Below, in pieces: positions 1 through 8,068 of a DNA stretch of 64,000 bases. How positions within the stretch are numbered: the first letter of the stretch is position 1; each line of letters starts with the position of its first letter. Both the position numbers and the translations under genes were made by a program. Source of the stretch: Pseudarthrobacter defluvii (GTDB taxonomy: Bacteria > Actinomycetota > Actinomycetes > Actinomycetales > Micrococcaceae); the NCBI RefSeq assembly GCF_030323865.1, contig NZ_CP066364.1, forward strand, positions 16,077 to 80,076. Reading direction: 5' to 3'. Below the pieces are notes generated by a model, which worked only from the letters and a program-made list of their open reading frames with translations, was not told the DNA's origin and made no database searches.

Positions 1-545
1 CTCAGCACGATGATCCACACGAGCGAGAGCGTCACGTTGAGGTGCTCGCCCAGCATCTCGGGGCCAGGATTCAGGCCGAGGATCAGGAACGCGCCGAGTA
101 GCACCGCCATGCTCGCGCCCGACGGCACGCCGAAGGCGATCGTCGGTACGAGGTGGCCCCCGTCCTTCGCTGTCGTGGTCGCACCTGCGGCGATCACGCC
201 CTCGATCGAACCGTTGCCGAACTCCTCGGGATGCTTCGAGGTTTGCTTGGCGTGGCCGTAGGCGATGAACTGGGACACCGATCCTCCGAGACCGGGCATC
301 ATTCCCAGGACGGCACCGATGGCACTGGTGCGCAGCATCAACGACCAGTGGCGAAAGGAATCCTTGACGCCGACGAGGATGCCGCCAAGGTGTGGCGGCA
401 CGGCCGTCTTGGTGTCACCGTCTTTGTCGAGCATGGACTGCAGCACTTCGGCACCGCCGAGGAGACCGACGACGACGGGGACAATGCCGATGCCCTCCCA
501 GAGGTGCAGGCTTCCGAAGGTGTACCGGGCCGCACGCGACTCTGA
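1..545 (-). pseudogene. tctA: tctA fragment (tripartite tricarboxylate transporter membrane subunit)
   Basis: Read on the minus strand, this frame is open from about position 545 to the left window edge and gives a protein strongly resembling the large membrane subunit of TTT-family carboxylate transporters. Diagnostic stretches are GMMPGLGGSVSQFIAYGHAK, the NGSIEGVIAA box and a hydrophobic GASMAVLLGAFLILGLNPGP segment. TctA works with TctB and a periplasmic binding protein to import di- and tricarboxylates, including aromatic acids such as phthalate or terephthalate. The recognisable protein starts abruptly at an internal 'RYTFGS' segment with no ATG and no N-terminal transmembrane part, so the gene is truncated at its 5' side. 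The 3' part lies outside the window. It faces away from the dioxygenase operon, and the break near 545 probably marks a rearrangement edge. Confidence 0.75.
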
Positions 546-601
546 TCTGCCTGAAAACGGCCATTGATTCCGACGATGCTTCTTCACGGAATCGAGAGGG
601 G

Positions 602-630
602 TTGACGAACCTCACATTTTGCGTCATCCT
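602..630 (+). promoter_or_regulatory. Promoter of dioxygenase operon 1
   Basis: TTGACG (602-607) and CATCCT (625-630) are separated by 17 bp. The same arrangement, with the same surrounding bases (TTGACGAAC..CACA..TTT..GTCAT), precedes the second dioxygenase operon at 32050-32078. Conservation between the two copies supports a real promoter; the transcription start is not mapped. Confidence 0.6.
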
Positions 631-645
631 CTTGATTACAGAAAC

Positions 646-666
646 CTTCTCTGCAACACAGAGAAG
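646..666 (+). promoter_or_regulatory. Operator-like palindrome upstream of dioxygenase operon 1
   Basis: Perfect inverted repeat CTTCTCTG-CAACA-CAGAGAAG (8-bp arms, 5-bp spacer) lying just downstream of the -10 element. The second operon has ATCTCTG-ATTAC-CAGAGAT at the equivalent place (32095-32113): the spacer differs but the TCTCTG/CAGAGA arms are kept. A position overlapping the start of transcription suits a repressor. The IclR proteins encoded at the 3' ends of the operons are the obvious candidates (inference). Confidence 0.6.
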
Positions 667-695
667 ACATGCGGGCCCAACGAAGGAGACCTCTC

Positions 696-2159
696 ATGAC
701 AGACCAGACCAGCGTTATCCAGGACGTGCAGCGCGGCATGATTCCTGCACACATTTACAACGATAAGGAGATCTTCGAGCTCGAAAAGGAGCGCCTATTC
801 GGACGGAGTTGGCTCTTCGTTGCCCACGAGTCCGAAGTGCCCGAAGCCGGCGACTACGTAGTGCGCCGTGTACTCGAAGATTCATTCATCATTTCCCGAG
901 ACGAAAAGGGCGAGATCCGTGCTCTCTTTAACATGTGCCTCCACCGGGGAATGCAGGTCTGCCGGGCCGAGATGGGAAACGCCTCGCATTTCCGCTGCCC
1001 CTACCACGGCTGGTCCTACCGCAACGATGGTCGCATCGTGGGTCTGCCGTTCCACAAAGAGGCCTACGGTGGGGAAGAAGGCTTCAAGAAAAAAGGTCAG
1101 ACTCTGCTCCCCGCTCCTTCTCTGGGGGTATACAACGGTCTGATTTTCATCAGCCTTGACCCTGACGCGGAACCCCTTGAGGACTTCCTGGGCGACTTCA
1201 AGTTCTACATGGATTACTACACCAAGCAAAGCGCTGACGGCATCGAACTCCGGGGCCCCCAGCGCTGGCGTGTCAAAGCGAACTGGAAGATCGGCGCCGA
1301 AAACTTCGCCGGCGACATGTACCACACTCCCCAAACGCACACGTCAGTTGTTGAAATCGGTCTCTTCCGCGAACCCAAGGCTGAGAAGCGCAAGGACGGA
1401 ACAACCTACTGGGCCGGCAACGGCGGCGGTACCACCTACAAGCTCCCCGAGGGCACCTTGGAGGAACGGCTTCGCTATGTCGGCTACCCCGACGACATGA
1501 TCGCGCGGATGAAGGAGCAATGGAGCCAGGAGCAGCTTGATGTAGTCGGCAAGGACGGATTCATGGTCTCGGCCGCATCGGTCTTCCCAAACATGAGCTT
1601 CGTCCACAACTGGCCCCGCGTAGAAGAGGACTCCGACGAAGTCCTGCCGTTTATCTCCATCCGCCAATGGCAGCCCATCAGCGAGGACGAGACCGAAATC
1701 GTTTCGTGGTTTGCCGTGGACAAGAACGCGTCAGAGGAGTTCAAAGCCCTTTCGTACAAGGCATATCTCATGTGCTTTGGCAGCGGCGGCATGTTTGAAC
1801 AAGACGACGTTGAAAACTGGGTCTCGCTGACGAGCACGGCGGGCGGCCCTATGGCCCGCCGCCTCCTGCTCAACAGCCGGATGGGCATGCTGGAAAACGG
1901 GCAGAACGTCGTAGAACCCCTGACCTCAGATGAGTATTCAGGACCAGGTTCCACACGAATCGGCTACAGCGAATACAACCAGCGTGAACTCCTGCTGCGG
2001 TGGGCTGATCACCTCGAACGACCGATGGAGAAAGCGGCCCAGCTGCACGTCGGAACCGATCCTATTCAGGCACCCGCGGCCACCGAGGCGGATCCTTCAC
2101 GGGCCGCCGTCGGGAGCACTGCCATCCCAGCCGACCCGATCCTCACAAAGGAGGCCTAG
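696..2159 (+). CDS. phtAa: Ring-hydroxylating dioxygenase alpha subunit, copy 1 (phthalate dioxygenase-like)
   Basis: Catalytic large subunit of a multicomponent aromatic-ring dioxygenase, 487 aa. The Rieske [2Fe-2S] ligands are Cys81/His83 (CLHRG) and Cys101/His104 (CPYHGW). The mononuclear iron site is visible as GDMYHTPQTH (His210, His215), with an Asp probably from the DDVENW motif near residue 371. I start at ATG 696, which follows the ribosome site AAGGAG, gives exactly the length of the second copy and matches its N-terminus; an upstream in-frame ATG at 669 lies in the leader. It is followed 3 bp later by the beta subunit. The order (alpha, beta, small ORF, [3Fe-4S] ferredoxin, reductase, aldolase-type decarboxylase, IclR) resembles actinobacterial phthalate 3,4-dioxygenase operons, so the symbol is by analogy. 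The substrate is not proven, and another aromatic carboxylate is possible. Confidence 0.85.
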   Translation: MTDQTSVIQDVQRGMIPAHIYNDKEIFELEKERLFGRSWLFVAHESEVPEAGDYVVRRVLEDSFIISRDEKGEIRALFNMCLHRGMQVCRAEMGNASHFRCPYHGWSYRNDGRIVGLPFHKEAYGGEEGFKKKGQTLLPAPSLGVYNGLIFISLDPDAEPLEDFLGDFKFYMDYYTKQSADGIELRGPQRWRVKANWKIGAENFAGDMYHTPQTHTSVVEIGLFREPKAEKRKDGTTYWAGNGGGTTYKLPEGTLEERLRYVGYPDDMIARMKEQWSQEQLDVVGKDGFMVSAASVFPNMSFVHNWPRVEEDSDEVLPFISIRQWQPISEDETEIVSWFAVDKNASEEFKALSYKAYLMCFGSGGMFEQDDVENWVSLTSTAGGPMARRLLLNSRMGMLENGQNVVEPLTSDEYSGPGSTRIGYSEYNQRELLLRWADHLERPMEKAAQLHVGTDPIQAPAATEADPSRAAVGSTAIPADPILTKEA

Positions 2160-2162
2160 GCC

Positions 2163-2762
2163 ATGAGCGTTGAAACCGATCGCAACGGCAAGACCCTTTC
2201 GGAGCAGTCTGTTCTCGGTGGCCATGCCCCACGCACCCAGAGGATAGGGGAATCCCTCCCGTTCGATGATGCGCTCCACCTTCAGGCGCACCGTTGGCTG
2301 GTTGACGAAGCCTACCTCCTGGACGCCCAGGACTATGACGCATGGATGGCACGGATTGCTGAGGACGTGCATTATCTGATGCCCGTGCGGGTGACGACCG
2401 CCCTGGGTGCCGGCTACAGCACGTCCCCCGGTATGGCCCATCTTGATGAAAACAGGTACTCGCTCAGCCGACGGGTAGCCCGGTTTGCCACAGAGCATGC
2501 CTGGACCGAAGACCCTCCCTCACGGTTGCGCCACTACATCACGAACGTTCGGACGTTCCGCACAGACAACCCGAACGAAATCATCGTTGATTCGGCGGTG
2601 CTGCTCTTCCGCAGCAGGGGCGATGTACGGGAGGCCGCTACGGTGTCCGCCGGACGTGAGGACCTTCTGCGCCGCACCGGTACCGGATGGGAACTGGCGC
2701 GTCGGACCATCATGGTGGATGAGTCGGTTATCCGCATGCAGAATCTGGCCATATTCCTATGA
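2163..2762 (+). CDS. phtAb: Ring-hydroxylating dioxygenase beta subunit, copy 1
   Basis: Small structural subunit of the dioxygenase, 199 aa, of the SnoaL-like/cystatin-like fold that pairs with the alpha subunit to form the usual hexamer. Family hallmarks are the helix with 'LLDAQDYDAWMARI', the 'DVHYLMPVRVT' strand and the C-terminal 'RRTIMVDESVIRMQNLAIFL'. A strong ribosome site (AAAGGAGG) overlaps the end of the alpha gene, 3 bp upstream. Its last codons overlap the ATG of the next small gene by 4 nt (ATGA), so translation is probably coupled. Nearly all differences from copy 2 (33618-34223) are scattered single substitutions. Confidence 0.85.
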   Translation: MSVETDRNGKTLSEQSVLGGHAPRTQRIGESLPFDDALHLQAHRWLVDEAYLLDAQDYDAWMARIAEDVHYLMPVRVTTALGAGYSTSPGMAHLDENRYSLSRRVARFATEHAWTEDPPSRLRHYITNVRTFRTDNPNEIIVDSAVLLFRSRGDVREAATVSAGREDLLRRTGTGWELARRTIMVDESVIRMQNLAIFL

Positions 2763-3097
2763 AAATTGGTTGGGAAGGCGAGGAAGAAGACCGCCTTGCC
2801 GCCATTCGCGCGGCAGAGGAACGCGTCCGGCTGGAAGCGCATGCCACTGGCGCTCCGATCGTGATTGCCAATGAGTTTTCCGAGGTGCACATCACAAGGG
2901 TGGAGACCCGCAATGGCTCCCGGCTGATGATCAAATCCCCGCGCTCCGCGCAGTGGGTTTCATTGTGCCCGCTGGAACTCGAGGCGCTGACATGGCAGGC
3001 GCCGGCAACGTTTTCGGCCATGATCGGAAATCCATTCGGTCCGCTCATCGCCGAGGATGAACGACCGCCCCAATTCAAGAAGAACAGCAACACTTAG
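2759..3097 (+). CDS. Small conserved protein of the dioxygenase operon, copy 1
   Basis: 112-aa soluble protein encoded between the beta subunit and the ferredoxin in both complete clusters (second copy at 34220-34552). The acidic N-terminus (WEGEEEDRLAAIRAAEER) is followed by a conserved core with IANEFSEV, a TRNGSRLMIKSPRS strand-turn and an LELEALTWQAPATFSAMIG segment, then a disordered tail. There is no signal peptide, membrane segment or metal motif. I do not recognise a characterised function. Similar small proteins sit in other actinobacterial dioxygenase operons and are sometimes labelled dihydrodiol dehydrogenase, but 112 residues with no nucleotide-binding motif do not support that. 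It may be a dioxygenase accessory or assembly factor (inference). Confidence 0.75.
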   Translation: MKIGWEGEEEDRLAAIRAAEERVRLEAHATGAPIVIANEFSEVHITRVETRNGSRLMIKSPRSAQWVSLCPLELEALTWQAPATFSAMIGNPFGPLIAEDERPPQFKKNSNT

Positions 3098-3113
3098 GCC
3101 AAGGAGTTTGAGC

Positions 3114-3308
3114 ATGCCAGTCGTAAAAGCAGACCTAGCAGCCTGCCAGGGGTACGCCAACTGCGTTGTCGGGGCGACCGATTATTTTGATCTGGATGAC
3201 GACGGGATCGTAGTCCTCCTCAAGACTGAAGTACCCGAGGCTGACCGGGCCCGGGTCGTGGAGGCAGCCCGCAGCTGCCCCGTTTCCGCCCTGATAGTGG
3301 AGGACTAA
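3114..3308 (+). CDS. phtAc: [3Fe-4S]-type ferredoxin, copy 1
   Basis: 64-aa electron carrier that passes electrons from the reductase to the Rieske centre of the dioxygenase. The cluster ligands have the single-cluster actinobacterial pattern C-x5-C (CQGYANC) followed by a distant CP (SCPVSAL); the middle cysteine of a [4Fe-4S] motif is absent, pointing to [3Fe-4S]. ATG 3114 is chosen because AAGGAG lies 7 bp upstream and the same start is conserved in copy 2; a longer reading from 3057 overlaps the preceding gene. It is acidic, as expected for a ferredoxin. Confidence 0.85.
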   Translation: MPVVKADLAACQGYANCVVGATDYFDLDDDGIVVLLKTEVPEADRARVVEAARSCPVSALIVED

Positions 3309-4541
3309 TTGAATACAGTAACTGTCATCGTGGGCTCCTCCATCGGGGGTGTACGGACCGCACAGTCCCTACGCCTGGAGGGATACGAAGGACGTATCGT
3401 TCTCGTCGGTGAAGAAACGGAACTGCCCTACGACAAGCCGCCGTTGTCCAAAACTGTCCTGGCAGGTACAGCAACTGAAGCCTCCATCTGCCTACTGGAC
3501 CGCGACCAAGCCCAGGAATTAGGAATAGAGCTGCAACTTGGACGTGCAGCAACCGGGATCGACATCGCAGGAAACCTGCTGAATCTGCAAGGTCAGGAAG
3601 CTCTGCACTTCGACAACCTGGTCATAGCCACAGGCGCCTCCGCCCGCCCATCGCCGTGGGGGCAGCGGCCTGGCATCCATGTTCTTCGCACCCTCGACGA
3701 CGGCCGCAGCCTCCGTGCGGACCTCGCGAAGGGTGGACATCTGGCTGTTGTCGGCGCAGGTTTCATCGGCGCCGAAGCCGCGGCGACAGCGCGGGCGCTT
3801 GGTCTGGAAGTGACAGTTATCGACCCACTCCCGATCCCTATGAGCCGCATCTTCAACGCGGAAGTCGGACAGTGGTTCGGAGACCTTCACAGTAGCAATG
3901 GCGTGAAGACAATCTTTGGTACCGGAGTCGAGTCCATCGACGGCGAACAGGGCTCTTTCGCCCTGCGGCTTACCAACGGTCAGAACCTGGAGGCCGCCAC
4001 AATTCTGGTCGGCATTGGCGCCGTTCCCAACGACGCCTGGCTCGCATCTTCCGGTCTGCTCGTGGACAACGGCCTGGTGCTCGACGAATACTGCCGCACC
4101 GTGGATGCCCCACACATATATGGCGTCGGCGACGTTGCACGATGGCGGCACCAAAAACATGGCGAAGATATCCGGATCGAGCACTGGACCAACGCCGTCG
4201 AGCAGGCCGCGTGCGTGGCTTACAACATCACGCATCCGGAGACTCCCCGCGCCTACACTCCCGTCGAGTACGTCTGGAGCGACCAACACGATTGGAAGAT
4301 CCAGGTGGTAGGCCGGGTGGGCGGAAAGGCTGAACACGTCGTTATCGGACATCCGGAAGTTCACGGGCGCTTCGCCGCGCTATATACGGTTGACGGCACC
4401 AGCCTGAGTGGTGCCGCCATCGTGAACTGGCCTAAGGCGCTCCTGGCCTGCCGCCGCGGCATGGGTACGGGAATAACAGTTCAAGAACTGCGGGAGAAAC
4501 TCGAACCAATGCTAGACCCCCAACCCTTGGCGGCATCCTGA
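3309..4541 (+). CDS. phtAd: Ferredoxin reductase (FAD/NADH), copy 1
   Basis: 410-aa NADH:ferredoxin oxidoreductase of the dioxygenase system. The N-terminal FAD-binding Rossmann motif is GSSIGGVRTA (residues 9-18), the NAD motif GAGFIGAEAA spans about 149-158, and the second FAD contact is YGVGDVARW near residue 272. The length is normal for the family. The start codon is TTG, directly after the ferredoxin stop; the homologous codon in copy 2 is ATG, so this copy may be translated less well. The stop overlaps the ATG of the next gene by one base (TGATG), a coupling arrangement kept in both operons. Confidence 0.85.
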   Translation: MNTVTVIVGSSIGGVRTAQSLRLEGYEGRIVLVGEETELPYDKPPLSKTVLAGTATEASICLLDRDQAQELGIELQLGRAATGIDIAGNLLNLQGQEALHFDNLVIATGASARPSPWGQRPGIHVLRTLDDGRSLRADLAKGGHLAVVGAGFIGAEAAATARALGLEVTVIDPLPIPMSRIFNAEVGQWFGDLHSSNGVKTIFGTGVESIDGEQGSFALRLTNGQNLEAATILVGIGAVPNDAWLASSGLLVDNGLVLDEYCRTVDAPHIYGVGDVARWRHQKHGEDIRIEHWTNAVEQAACVAYNITHPETPRAYTPVEYVWSDQHDWKIQVVGRVGGKAEHVVIGHPEVHGRFAALYTVDGTSLSGAAIVNWPKALLACRRGMGTGITVQELREKLEPMLDPQPLAAS

Positions 4542-5287
4542 TGGGACAGACTTGGTCACCCCTGACACATGCAGGGGCGAGGGAAGCGATTGCTTTGGCC
4601 TGCCGTGTGCTGGCACACCGTGGCCTGGCAGACGGCATCCTCGGCCATATCAGCCTTCGAATCGGCGAGAACAGCCTGCTGGTCCGATGTAGGGGTCCCC
4701 AGGAGCGCGGGCTGGCATTCACCGAAGCCAGCGACATCCGTTTGGTCGACCTTGACGGCAACCCCGCTGCTGAAGGCGAGTTGGAGGGGGGATACTCCGC
4801 CCCTAACGAACTCCCCCTGCACACGGAACTGTTACGCCAACGCCCCGACATCAACGCGGTCGTCCACGCGCACCCGCCTCGGGTCGTCGCAGCTGACCTC
4901 GCCGGGCTTGGCATCCGCCCGATCGTCGGAGCCTTCGATATTCCAGGCACCCGCCTGGCAGCAGGCGGGGTACCCGTGTATCCGCGGGGAGTACTGGTCA
5001 GGAACCGCCAGTTGGCTGCGGAAATGCTCCACGCCATGGGTGATCGTCCTGTCGTGCTGCTCCGCGGACACGGGCTGACCAGCGCCGCAGGGAGCGTGGA
5101 GCAAGCAGTACTCCAGGCAATCAGCGTAGATACCCTTGCAGGGTTGTCGCTTCAGGTGACTTCAGCTGGGGGAGCGCTCAAAGACCTCCCAGACTCGGAC
5201 ATGGCTGAACTGCCAGACCTCGGTGGGTCGTTCAACACGCAAACGGCTTGGAGACACGAACTCGCTCGGATTAACGCTGCATGGTGA
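4541..5287 (+). CDS. phtC: Class II aldolase/adducin-type decarboxylase, copy 1 (PhtC-like)
   Basis: 248-aa enzyme of the class II aldolase/adducin fold. Zinc ligands are visible as HAH in VVHAHPP and as a later HG in LLRGHGLTS; GHISLRIGEN and NELPLHTELL are family boxes, with the catalytic acid in the latter region. In actinobacterial phthalate operons the protein of this family (PhtC) decarboxylates 3,4-dihydroxyphthalate to protocatechuate, and the position directly after the reductase fits that role. Function is assigned from family and order, not from specific residues. The C-terminal tail (DMAELPDLGG...) reappears in the deletion scar near 28860 and in copy 2. Confidence 0.75.
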   Translation: MGQTWSPLTHAGAREAIALACRVLAHRGLADGILGHISLRIGENSLLVRCRGPQERGLAFTEASDIRLVDLDGNPAAEGELEGGYSAPNELPLHTELLRQRPDINAVVHAHPPRVVAADLAGLGIRPIVGAFDIPGTRLAAGGVPVYPRGVLVRNRQLAAEMLHAMGDRPVVLLRGHGLTSAAGSVEQAVLQAISVDTLAGLSLQVTSAGGALKDLPDSDMAELPDLGGSFNTQTAWRHELARINAAW

Positions 5288-5343
5288 AGCTAGCCGACAG
5301 GAGCGTACAGACTCTCATCCCGGGGACGGAGGGGACATCTGAC

Positions 5344-6135
5344 ATGTCTTCTGACCCTATGAACGGCACATCCAAACACGGCCCGCCACCGCAGTACCCC
5401 ATCGAATCTGTTGACAATGCATTGCGACTGCTCCTGCTATTCGAAACCCAGCCCAGCATCCGGTTAACAGATGCGAGCAACTATCTTGGTGTTGCATCGT
5501 CGACAGCGCACAGGCTTATGGGGATGTTGCTCTACCGAGGCTTCGTGCGACAAAACCCGGCTACTCGCGCATATGAACCAGGCCAGGCGCTCAGTTCCAT
5601 CGCCTTCGCCATCAGACGCCAGGTAGACATCAGGGCCCTCGCTCGTCCCGTACTTGAACAGCTGTTCCAACAAACCGGGGAAACAGTCCACTTCGCCACG
5701 CTCGAGAGGACAGACGCCCGATTCCTTGATGCCATTGAAAGCTCAAGGGCAGTGCGGGTGGGCTCCCGCCAAGGCATCACGCTGCCAGCCAACTGCACTG
5801 CGACAGGAAAAGCGATGCTGAGCCGGCTCACTCAGGAGCAGCTACGGGCCCTGTACCCGAATAAGGAACTCCCCGTGCTGACGGAAAACTCAATCAAGAC
5901 AAGAACAAACCTCGAAGCCGAGCTTGATGAGATCCGCCGAGCGGGATACGCCACGAGCAGAGAGGAAAGTGAAGACGGAGTTACGTCGGTCGCCGTGGCT
6001 ATTACGGGCCCGTCCGGGGCGCTTTTCGGGATTAACGTTTCGGTGCCGGCTCACCGGATGTCGGACAAGTTGCGCGCGGAACTTGGGGGAATGATCCGCG
6101 TCGCCGCTGAAAATTTGCAAGGCCTGCTGCTTTAG
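5344..6135 (+). CDS. phtR: IclR-family regulator, copy 1 (PhtR-like)
   Basis: 263-aa transcription factor with an N-terminal winged helix (SVDNALRLLLLFETQPSIRL and the recognition region VASSTAHRLMGMLLYRGFV) and a C-terminal IclR effector domain (VHFATLERTDARF, GKAMLS, DGVTSVAVAI, GINVSVPAHR). ATG 5344 is chosen because GGAGGGG lies upstream and the resulting length equals that of the other two copies. It ends the catabolic operon, 56 bp after phtC. It probably controls the operon through the palindrome at 646-666 and responds to the aromatic acid or an intermediate (inference). Two close relatives lie at 29011 and 36800. Confidence 0.85.
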   Translation: MSSDPMNGTSKHGPPPQYPIESVDNALRLLLLFETQPSIRLTDASNYLGVASSTAHRLMGMLLYRGFVRQNPATRAYEPGQALSSIAFAIRRQVDIRALARPVLEQLFQQTGETVHFATLERTDARFLDAIESSRAVRVGSRQGITLPANCTATGKAMLSRLTQEQLRALYPNKELPVLTENSIKTRTNLEAELDEIRRAGYATSREESEDGVTSVAVAITGPSGALFGINVSVPAHRMSDKLRAELGGMIRVAAENLQGLLL

Positions 6136-6451
6136 CCGGCTGCAACCCACAATGCGGTCGGTCCCGCTTGTTACTCCAGTAGCCCGTTGATCTTTGATCC
6201 TCTGCCAAGGTGACCCTGATGCCTTGCCCTTGAGATGCTACAGATGTCGCAGGGCGGTCGTAGTTGGTTGCTGTAAACGTAAGCCAATCAGCGGCGCACC
6301 GCGAAGGGATCCCTTTCTCGTTGTCGGCCCCCGGCATCAGTGGCCCCAGCCACGGCCGGAGTGAACTGAGCGCGACACTTCACTCCAAAAAAACCAATAT
6401 CATCACTCGCACTGACATTTCTGATTACAGTCAGTCAGCTTGGAGAAACGG

Positions 6452-6988
6452 ATGCAGGAACTGCGGCAGGCTTCAGTCGCTATACCTTTCTACAGGGACG
6501 AGAAGGGGAATCTTCGCTTGGTACTGATCAAACGATCAAACTATGGACAACATGGAAGCCAGATTTCGCTGCCTGGAGGCAATCGGGAACCACAGGACGA
6601 AGGTGCTTGGGACACTGCCCTTCGTGAAACTATCGAAGAGCTGGGATTGAGCACCAAGCAAATTGTTTTACTCTCTCAACTCGAACCAATTGATACCCAC
6701 GTAACCCGCTATCGAGTTTCACCTTTCGTAGTCCAACTGCAGGGGATCACACCAAGCTTTGTATGGAAGCCTCAAATGGCGGAGGTCGAGGAGGTGGTCG
6801 ATGTACCAGTGAATGTGCTGGCCTCCGAAACTGCAGCAGGAGAAGAAGAACTATGTTTTCCGGGCTGGAACACTCGGAGGAAAGTCCCCGTGCGGAGGTT
6901 TCAGGGGCATACAGTTTGGGGCCTAACCCTCCGAATCCTCGAGCCCGTATTGCCTCAGGCGCTGGCAGGAAAATGGCCCATATCGTGA
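6452..6988 (+). CDS. Nudix hydrolase (CoA pyrophosphatase-like)
   Basis: 178-aa Nudix protein. The Nudix box is read as LPGGNREPQDEG followed by ALRETIEELGL (REUxEExGU); the preceding strand-loop and the ALRE..EE spacing resemble NudL/CoA diphosphatases, though the upstream CoA signature cannot be checked by eye. ATG 6452 is preferred since GGAG lies 6 bp ahead; a TTG at 6440 would extend it by four codons. It is a single gene with clearly lower GC than the catabolic operon, and it is not obviously connected with aromatic degradation. Confidence 0.75.
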   Translation: MQELRQASVAIPFYRDEKGNLRLVLIKRSNYGQHGSQISLPGGNREPQDEGAWDTALRETIEELGLSTKQIVLLSQLEPIDTHVTRYRVSPFVVQLQGITPSFVWKPQMAEVEEVVDVPVNVLASETAAGEEELCFPGWNTRRKVPVRRFQGHTVWGLTLRILEPVLPQALAGKWPIS

Positions 6989-7101
6989 CGCACATCAGAA
7001 CCTCTTCGCAAACGATTGCACTCACCAACGCAATCCGGACGTGCGGAAACTGTCCTGAATCATGTGAGTTGACCAACGAATACCCCCGAATCTAGAGGGT
7101 T

Positions 7102-7242
7102 GGGTCGACTGCAGCGAAACGGATTGCGGAGGGAGCCGGTCCCGACGACATGACCAGCCTTGCCGCCTTCCTCCTCTCCGACGAGAGCAGCTACATCACC
7201 GGACAAACAATCTCTGTCAATGGAGGGCTGCTTCACAGATAG
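7102..7242 (+). pseudogene. 3' fragment of a short-chain dehydrogenase gene
   Basis: The last 46 codons of a classical SDR: DDMTSLAAFLLSDESSYITG followed by QTISVNGGL and a stop. This is the typical C-terminal helix-strand of that family. No upstream Rossmann or YxxxK region exists, so it is a remnant. Its place downstream of a dioxygenase operon lacking a dihydrodiol dehydrogenase makes a former dihydrodiol dehydrogenase possible but unproven. Confidence 0.7.
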
Positions 7243-7582
7243 GAAGTCCTGCTGACAACCCAAAAAAAATCCGCCGCGGTTTCCATGGCCGCTCAGATCC
7301 ATCGTCAACCGTGGCGCCAGACTGGAAGGCCGGGCGCCAAGGCTGTCTAACAGGACCTGACAAAGTCCCGGCTCGCTCCGTTGCCGCCCGAGCCTGGTTG
7401 ATCTTCTTTTGGTATGGGATACACCCCCTTCCTCGGGCACTCCCCCGCTCATTTTCGACTGGTAGCGGGACGTGTTGAAGTGGGACGAGTAGAAGTTCTT
7501 TTTGACCGGGGCATGTCTGGAGCGGATGTTCAAAATGCGAGTCATTTTTAAAGCCCTGAATGGACCCGGCTTATCGGCCGCA
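7243..7582. other. No gene seen
   Basis: About 340 bp between the SDR scrap and the next minus-strand gene. The open frames here have poor codon character and no ribosome sites; I see no tRNA or clear repeat. Confidence 0.5.
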
Positions 7583-8059
7583 TCAGTCGCCTTGAAGTGG
7601 CTCTCGGCCCACCAGGTCCGCCGCGCGGTCGTAGTTCATCACAAGTGTCGGGGTGCCGAGAGTTAATCGTCTTTGAGCAACATGGATAACTGAGACACTC
7701 GTGTGCCTGTATATGGTGACCTCCGGGAAGCTTTCGTTGATGACTTTCCAGTGCGCACCAGGGATGGTGTGGGTCAATACATCGCCCAGGAACATTCCTA
7801 TGGGCCTGACCAGCGCTTCCAGGGATGCCTTGTCTTCTGCGCTCCCTATCAAAGAATCGACTGCTACCAGTCCTTGTCGTGAGCGGGGAATCGACATACC
7901 CTTCTTCCGGCATAACTCGAGTAATTCGTCGTAGCCTCCAACATTGGTCGGGGGAGGCTTAATTTCTCCGGGAATAGCAGGTCTGTACTCGGCATATTTC
8001 CTGGCCATCCCAGGGGGCAGCGACTGCAGAGGCTCGTCGATTCCGTCCGGGTGACACAT
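7583..8059 (-). CDS. Hypothetical protein (DUF6278-like?)
   Basis: 158-aa soluble protein with no signal peptide or membrane segment. The region LEALVRPIGMFLGDVLTH followed by IPGAHWKVI resembles small actinobacterial proteins with an 'x-Gly-x-Phe-hydrophobic-Gly' helix and a strand containing Trp, as in DUF6278, but I cannot confirm this family by eye. It starts with ATG, and its 5' end is near the start of the recombinase region on the same strand. Function unknown. Confidence 0.5.
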   Translation of the reverse strand: MCHPDGIDEPLQSLPPGMARKYAEYRPAIPGEIKPPPTNVGGYDELLELCRKKGMSIPRSRQGLVAVDSLIGSAEDKASLEALVRPIGMFLGDVLTHTIPGAHWKVINESFPEVTIYRHTSVSVIHVAQRRLTLGTPTLVMNYDRAADLVGREPLQGD

Positions 8060-8068
8060 GCGGCCATG

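Noticed and set aside
6411..6440. CTGATTACAG palindrome near the Nudix gene as another IclR operator
   Set aside because: It lacks the TCTCTG/CAGAGA arms and has no linked catabolic gene.
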